A stretch of 26,613 nt of DNA from an uncultured Oscillospiraceae bacterium (GTDB lineage: Bacteria > Bacillota > Clostridia > Oscillospirales > Oscillospiraceae): the NCBI GenBank assembly GCA_910579725.1, contig CAJTUD010000037.1, positions 1 through 26,613 of the forward strand. Direction: 5' to 3'. How positions within the stretch are numbered: the stretch's first letter is position 1; each line of letters starts with the position of its first letter. The notes under the pieces are model-generated. The model had not been told where the DNA came from. It saw nothing but the letters and a program-made list of their open reading frames with translations, and searched no databases. Shown here piece by piece: positions 22,530 through 26,613 of the stretch. The position numbers were made by a program, and so were the translations under genes.

Positions 22530-25028
22530 ATGGCGGTCATGAAATGCAAAATGTGCGGCGGGGACCTGAATGTTACAGAGGGCGTGTCGGTGGTGGAGTG
22601 CGAATACTGCGGCAGCAGGCAGACCATCCCCAATCAGGACAGCGAGAAAAAACTGACCCTGTTCGCCCGGGCGGACCGGCTGCGGAGAGCCAATGAGTTT
22701 GACAAGGCGGCGGGGGTGTACGAGAGCATCGTAGCGGAGTTTCCCGAGGAGGCGGAGGCCTACTGGGGACTGGTGCTGTGCCGGTACGGCATCGAGTACG
22801 TGGACGACCCGGCCACGGGGAAGAAGGTGCCTACCTGTCACCGTTCCTCCTTCGACAGCATTCTGGAGGACGCCGACTTCGACCAGGCATGTGAAAATGC
22901 CGACCCTATCGCCCGGCGGCAGTACCGGGAGGAGGCCAAGGCCATTGAGAGCATCCGCAAGGGCATTCTGGAGGTATCCAGCAAGGAGGAACCCTACGAC
23001 ATTTTCATCTGCTACAAGGAGACCGACGAAAACGGCGGGCGAACCATCGACAGCGTGATTGCCCAGGATGTGTACGACGCCCTGACGGAGAAGGGCTACC
23101 GGGTGTTTTTCTCCCGGATTTCCCTGGAGGATAAGCTGGGGACGGAGTACGAGCCCTACATATTCGCGGCGCTGAACTCCGCCAAGGTCATGCTGGCATT
23201 CGGGACGGATTTTGAGTATTTCAACGCGGTTTGGGTGAAAAACGAGTGGTCCCGGTTCCTGGCGCTGATGGCGGCGGGGCAGAAAAAGACGCTGATTCCC
23301 TGCTACAAAAACCTGGACGTTTATGATATGCCCAAGGAGTTCCAGCGGCTCCAGGCCCAGGACATGGGCAAGGTGGGGGCGATTCAGGACCTGCTGCGGG
23401 GGATTGGGAAGATCATCCCCAAAGAGGTCGTACCAGCCCCTATGGCCGTCTCCGTTCCGGGGGTAGAACCGCTGCTGAAGCGGGGCAATATGGCCCTGGA
23501 GGACAGTGATTGGACCAAGGCCAAAGAGCTGTTCGACCAGGTACTGAGTATCGACCCTGAGTGCGCCGGGGCGTATCTAGGGATGGCTATGGCGGACGGA
23601 AAGTGTTCTACCCAGAACGTTTTTGCTGGCGCATACATCAATGGAGAAATCGATGCAGCGGACAAGAACCTTCGCCGGGCCAAACAGTTTGGCGGGACGG
23701 AGCTGAAAAACTGGCTGGATGAAATAGAACCAAAGCGAAAAGCGGAACTCCAACGCCGTAAGGAAACAGAAACGGCAGAACGTCTGCGTCGGGAGGCGGC
23801 AAAAAGGGCTGCGCGTCAGCGACAGGAGGAAGAGCGCAAACGCCGGGAAGCGGAGGCACAGGAGGCCGAAGCACTGCGACAGAAGCAGAAGGAGGAACAC
23901 CTTGTTAAGCTGGAAACAAGACGCAACGAGTTATCCAGAGTCTCTAAAGCAGCAAAACTGATTTCAGTCGGCTCGAAATATGTGGTTGGCCTGGGCTTAG
24001 GCTGCACGGTAGACAATGCGGTCAGAAAGAGGGAGAATCCGTATGATGTGAGCGGCTGGCGGGATATCGTAGCACTGGCCGCTGCGAACGACTCCTGTAT
24101 CGGATTAAAATCTGATGGCACTGTTGCGGTTGCTGGCGACTGGAAAAACGGTGGAAGCGGTGTGCTTGAATGGAAAGATATTGTTGCGGTAAATGCTGGC
24201 TCTCACTGCGCTGTAGGCTTGAAGTCAGATGGTACTGTGGTGTCCGTAGGATACGCTGCTCTTGCGACCAAGGATCAAAATAATCAGATCAGTAACTGGC
24301 AGAATATCGTGGCAGTGGCAGCCGGGAGAGCCCATATTGTGGGTTTAAACCGGGATGGCACGGTAGTGGCCACAGGTGAAAACAAATCCGGCCAGTGTAA
24401 TGTGAACGGCTGGCGGGATATCGTGGCAGTGTTTGCAGATGGAGATACTACTTTTGGTCTATGCTTGGATGGCCGTGTCCTTGCAGCAGGGTTTCACAAT
24501 AAAGGAGAACCCAATATTTCGGATTGGCGGGACATCGTGGCGGTATCATCTAGCCTCTATCATACCGTGGGCTTGAAATCAAACGGCACAGTGGTAACTG
24601 CGGGGGGTAATCCGGATGGACAGTGTAATGTATCCAATTGGACAGACATTGTGGCAGTGGCAACCGGATACCGCTTTACTATCGGCTTGAAATCGGATGG
24701 AACTGTGAAAATGGCGGGGGATCTTGCTGGCATTAGACGATCCCAGTTGCAAAGCTGGAAGCTGTTCAACAGCTTGGATACGCTGGAACAGGAGCGGGAA
24801 ACGGCCAAGGCCGAGCGCCAGCGGCAAGAGGCCGAGCGCAGGCGGCAGGAGGCGGAAGCGAAAGCGAAAGCCGAGGCGGAGCGTCAGGCGAAAATCGATG
24901 CGCTGAATACAGAAAAACAGTCCCTGCAAGCGGAGCTGCCTACCCTGAAAGGGCTGTTCTCCGGCGGAAAAAGGCGTCAGATCGAGGCCCGGCTGGCCCA
25001 GATCGGGGAAGAACTGAAAAAACTTTAA
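22530..25028 (+). CDS. Zinc ribbon-TIR-coiled coil-RCC1-like propeller protein
   Basis: 832 residues, cytoplasmic. N-terminal zinc ribbon (C6, C9, C24, C27). About 38-150 is helical. The TIR domain at about 154-292 has YDIFICYKETDENG, the BB-loop region FFSRISLEDKLG, and WVKNEW with E239 at the position of the catalytic Glu of NAD-cleaving TIRs. A TPR-like stretch lies at 310-395 and a highly charged coiled coil at 396-470. Then come RCC1-like repeats, six with the core W-x-x-IVAVxAG...GLKSDGTV (Trp at 510, 548, 590, 628, 666, 704) plus a partial one: a probable seven-bladed propeller. A second coiled coil (752-830) ends the protein. The start at 22530 fits the AAGGA spacing better than 22521. 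Function unknown; NAD-consuming or scaffold sensor likely. Confidence 0.88.
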   Translation: MAVMKCKMCGGDLNVTEGVSVVECEYCGSRQTIPNQDSEKKLTLFARADRLRRANEFDKAAGVYESIVAEFPEEAEAYWGLVLCRYGIEYVDDPATGKKVPTCHRSSFDSILEDADFDQACENADPIARRQYREEAKAIESIRKGILEVSSKEEPYDIFICYKETDENGGRTIDSVIAQDVYDALTEKGYRVFFSRISLEDKLGTEYEPYIFAALNSAKVMLAFGTDFEYFNAVWVKNEWSRFLALMAAGQKKTLIPCYKNLDVYDMPKEFQRLQAQDMGKVGAIQDLLRGIGKIIPKEVVPAPMAVSVPGVEPLLKRGNMALEDSDWTKAKELFDQVLSIDPECAGAYLGMAMADGKCSTQNVFAGAYINGEIDAADKNLRRAKQFGGTELKNWLDEIEPKRKAELQRRKETETAERLRREAAKRAARQRQEEERKRREAEAQEAEALRQKQKEEHLVKLETRRNELSRVSKAAKLISVGSKYVVGLGLGCTVDNAVRKRENPYDVSGWRDIVALAAANDSCIGLKSDGTVAVAGDWKNGGSGVLEWKDIVAVNAGSHCAVGLKSDGTVVSVGYAALATKDQNNQISNWQNIVAVAAGRAHIVGLNRDGTVVATGENKSGQCNVNGWRDIVAVFADGDTTFGLCLDGRVLAAGFHNKGEPNISDWRDIVAVSSSLYHTVGLKSNGTVVTAGGNPDGQCNVSNWTDIVAVATGYRFTIGLKSDGTVKMAGDLAGIRRSQLQSWKLFNSLDTLEQERETAKAERQRQEAERRRQEAEAKAKAEAERQAKIDALNTEKQSLQAELPTLKGLFSGGKRRQIEARLAQIGEELKKL
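23940..24765 (+). repeat. RCC1-like coding repeats within the TIR gene
   Basis: Six to seven tandem units of about 38 codons (114 bases), diverged at the DNA level but sharing a core of GGA/GGC-TGG-CGG-GAT-ATC-GTG-GCA and a GATGG(C/A)AC(A/T)GT(G/T) block. The stretch is AT-richer than the rest of the gene. Confidence 0.75.
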
Positions 25029-25050
25029 CATACAGAAGGGAGAACCCACC

Positions 25051-26613
25051 ATGTCTAAATTTGTCATCGAATGCCCCCAGTGCGGCAAGTTTGCCGAGGC
25101 CAAGACCGGCTTTTTCGCCCGGAAAAAGATCGACTGCACCTGCGGCTACACCATCAGCGTGCGCACCGACAAGCTCGCCGGCCGGGAGTGCCCCCACTGC
25201 GGCAATATGGTAGTCTTTGATCAGTCCAAGGGAGAAAAGGCGGTCTGCCCCGTCTGCCGGGAACCCATCAACACCCAGGCCGAGCAGACCAGGGTAGCGG
25301 AGTTCTCCTGCACCCAGTGCGGCGTGCGGCTGCGCACCGGCAAGGCGGCGGATACATACACCTGCCCGGTCTGCGACTGCGTCAACGACGTGGCTGAACG
25401 GCTGATGGCGGAGAAGATACGGACGGACGGCTTGGCCAGCATCATCAAATACGAGGGGGACAATGAGACCCTGGTGTGGAAGCATCCCATCGAGGACTTC
25501 AACATGGGTTCCCAGCTCATCGTCCACGAGAGCCAGGAGGCCATCTTCTTCCGGGACGGCCAGGCGCTGGACCTCTTCGGCCCGGGCCGGTACACCCTGG
25601 AGACCCAGCAGCTCCCCATCCTGGAAAAGCTCTACCGGCTCCCCACCGACACCGAGGGGACCTTCCACTCCGAGGTTTACTACATCAACAAGGTGGTCCA
25701 GATGGCCATCAAGTGGGGGACCCCGGACAAAATCCGGTTCATCGACCCGCTGACCAGTACGCCCCTGGAGATCGGGGCCTCCGGCGAGCTGAATTTGCAG
25801 GTGAAGGACTCCCGCAAGCTGCTGCTCAAGCTGGTGGGCACCCAGACCGGCATCGCCTGGGGGGACCGGGAGGGGTTCACCAGGTCGGTGCAGAGCGCCT
25901 TCCGGCCTCTGATCGCCAACACCGTGAAGGCCAACCTCCCCGCCGTCATCAAGCAGCAGCAGATCGACCTGCTGGAGGTGGACGAGCGGGTGGGGGAGAT
26001 TTCCGCCGCCCTGCTGGAAAAACTCCTCCCCGGCTTTGAGGAGTACGGCCTGACCATTCCGCAGTTCTATGTGACCCACATCGTCCTGCCGGAGGACGAC
26101 CCCAATTTCAAGCGTATCCGGGAGCTGCATACCGTTATGCTCCAGAGCCGGGTGTATCAGGCGGAGGCCGCGGTGAAGAGCGTCCAGGCCCAGAGCGAGA
26201 CGGTCTACCGCACCGCCCAGGAGGAGAGCAAGGCCGCCATCGCCGCCGCCCAGCGCAAGGCGGAGCTGGAGCGCCAGGCCACCCAGACGGAAATCGCCAA
26301 ACGGGAGGCGGAGCGGAAACTGATCGAGGCCCAGGCGGAGGCCCAGGCCCAGCGGATGGCCGGGCTTACCGAGGCGGAGATCATGCAGGCCAAGGGCTAC
26401 AACCAGAAGGACGTGCTGGAGGCCGACGTGAAGAAGGCCTACGCCGCCGGACTGGGCCAGATGGGTTCTAACGGCGGCGGCAGCGCCCTGGGGGACATCG
26501 CCGGACTGGGCATGACCCTGGGGGCCATGGGGAGCGTCATCGGCATGACCAAGGAGGCCATGACCCCCATGTTCGGGCAGACGGAGCAGGCCGCCGCTCC
26601 GATGGCCCCTGCG
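25051..26613 (+). CDS. SPFH/band-7 protein with three N-terminal zinc ribbons, 3'-truncated by window edge
   Basis: 521 residues are visible and no stop is reached. The N-terminal 110 residues contain paired cysteines at C8/C11, C29/C31, C47/C50, C66/C69, C87/C90 and C105/C108: three zinc ribbons. About 135-345 is an SPFH (stomatin/prohibitin/flotillin) domain of the YdjI/virion-core-like branch (LIVHESQEAIFFRDG...FGPGRYTLETQQLP...FYVTHIVLPEDD). A long Ala/Glu/Gln coiled coil (360-440) follows, then a Gly/Met-rich tail. SPFH proteins oligomerise at membranes; here there is no obvious membrane helix, so attachment may be indirect. GGGAG eight bases before the ATG; it begins 22 bases after the TIR gene, clearly one operon. 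Confidence 0.9.
   Translation, partial: MSKFVIECPQCGKFAEAKTGFFARKKIDCTCGYTISVRTDKLAGRECPHCGNMVVFDQSKGEKAVCPVCREPINTQAEQTRVAEFSCTQCGVRLRTGKAADTYTCPVCDCVNDVAERLMAEKIRTDGLASIIKYEGDNETLVWKHPIEDFNMGSQLIVHESQEAIFFRDGQALDLFGPGRYTLETQQLPILEKLYRLPTDTEGTFHSEVYYINKVVQMAIKWGTPDKIRFIDPLTSTPLEIGASGELNLQVKDSRKLLLKLVGTQTGIAWGDREGFTRSVQSAFRPLIANTVKANLPAVIKQQQIDLLEVDERVGEISAALLEKLLPGFEEYGLTIPQFYVTHIVLPEDDPNFKRIRELHTVMLQSRVYQAEAAVKSVQAQSETVYRTAQEESKAAIAAAQRKAELERQATQTEIAKREAERKLIEAQAEAQAQRMAGLTEAEIMQAKGYNQKDVLEADVKKAYAAGLGQMGSNGGGSALGDIAGLGMTLGAMGSVIGMTKEAMTPMFGQTEQAAAPMAPA

Noticed and set aside
23940..24765. Regular 114-base periodicity that could suggest a CRISPR array or other DNA repeat
   Set aside because: The units are diverged in DNA, keep the reading frame and encode RCC1-like blades; there are no identical repeats with unique spacers.

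Overview
The window looks like chromosome from a high-GC Gram-positive gut anaerobe of the Clostridia, most like Oscillospiraceae (the Flavonifractor/Lawsonibacter/Pseudoflavonifractor kind). This rests on strong AGGAGG-type ribosome sites, GC-rich coding sequence, FeoB, ferredoxin-type and radical SAM proteins, NrdR, a Trbp111-tailed MetG, lipoprotein signals and no outer-membrane genes. The genus is an inference; no rRNA is present.

Layout. 1-905 is insertion-sequence debris: the 3' part of an IS21-type istB, a truncated IS3-type transposase and a recognisable IS3 right end. 1128-3527 (minus) holds a four-cluster ferredoxin and feoB. 3670-3774 is tRNA-Val(GAC) with its own promoter and terminator. 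3817-4962 is a cysteine-desulfurase-like enzyme. An aldo/keto reductase with a ferredoxin tail (5139-6317, minus) diverges from a secreted amidase-domain protein (6424-8190). Next on the minus strand are a zinc-ribbon/membrane/BIG2 protein and a GNAT acetyltransferase.

9780-10620 is a gene-poor, partly AT-richer patch with unusual hairpins and one 62-residue membrane protein; it looks like a relic of transferred DNA. 10778-11765 (minus) has a small lipoprotein and nrdR, diverging from a radical SAM protein (11855-12877). An unrecognised protein (12931-13476, minus) diverges from a likely 33-codon small ORF, metG and a DUF4177 protein. A consensus promoter drives a hybrid histidine kinase whose stop overlaps the start of a solute-binding lipoprotein (16170-20035). 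There are no transporter permeases, so the pair looks like a sensory module. malQ follows on the minus strand.

21715-22106 is a three-tRNA operon (Met-CAT, Glu-TTC, Val-CAC). Immediately downstream is the most interesting locus. It has three closely spaced genes: a ribbon-helix-helix regulator (22315-22506), an 832-residue protein with zinc ribbon, TIR domain, helical repeat, coiled coil and RCC1-like propeller (22530-25028), and an SPFH/band-7 protein with three N-terminal zinc ribbons that runs off the window (25051-26613). The TIR domain keeps a glutamate where NAD-cleaving TIRs have their catalytic one. The layout suggests a sensor/effector system, perhaps for defence or envelope stress. 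Its function is not known from the sequence alone.
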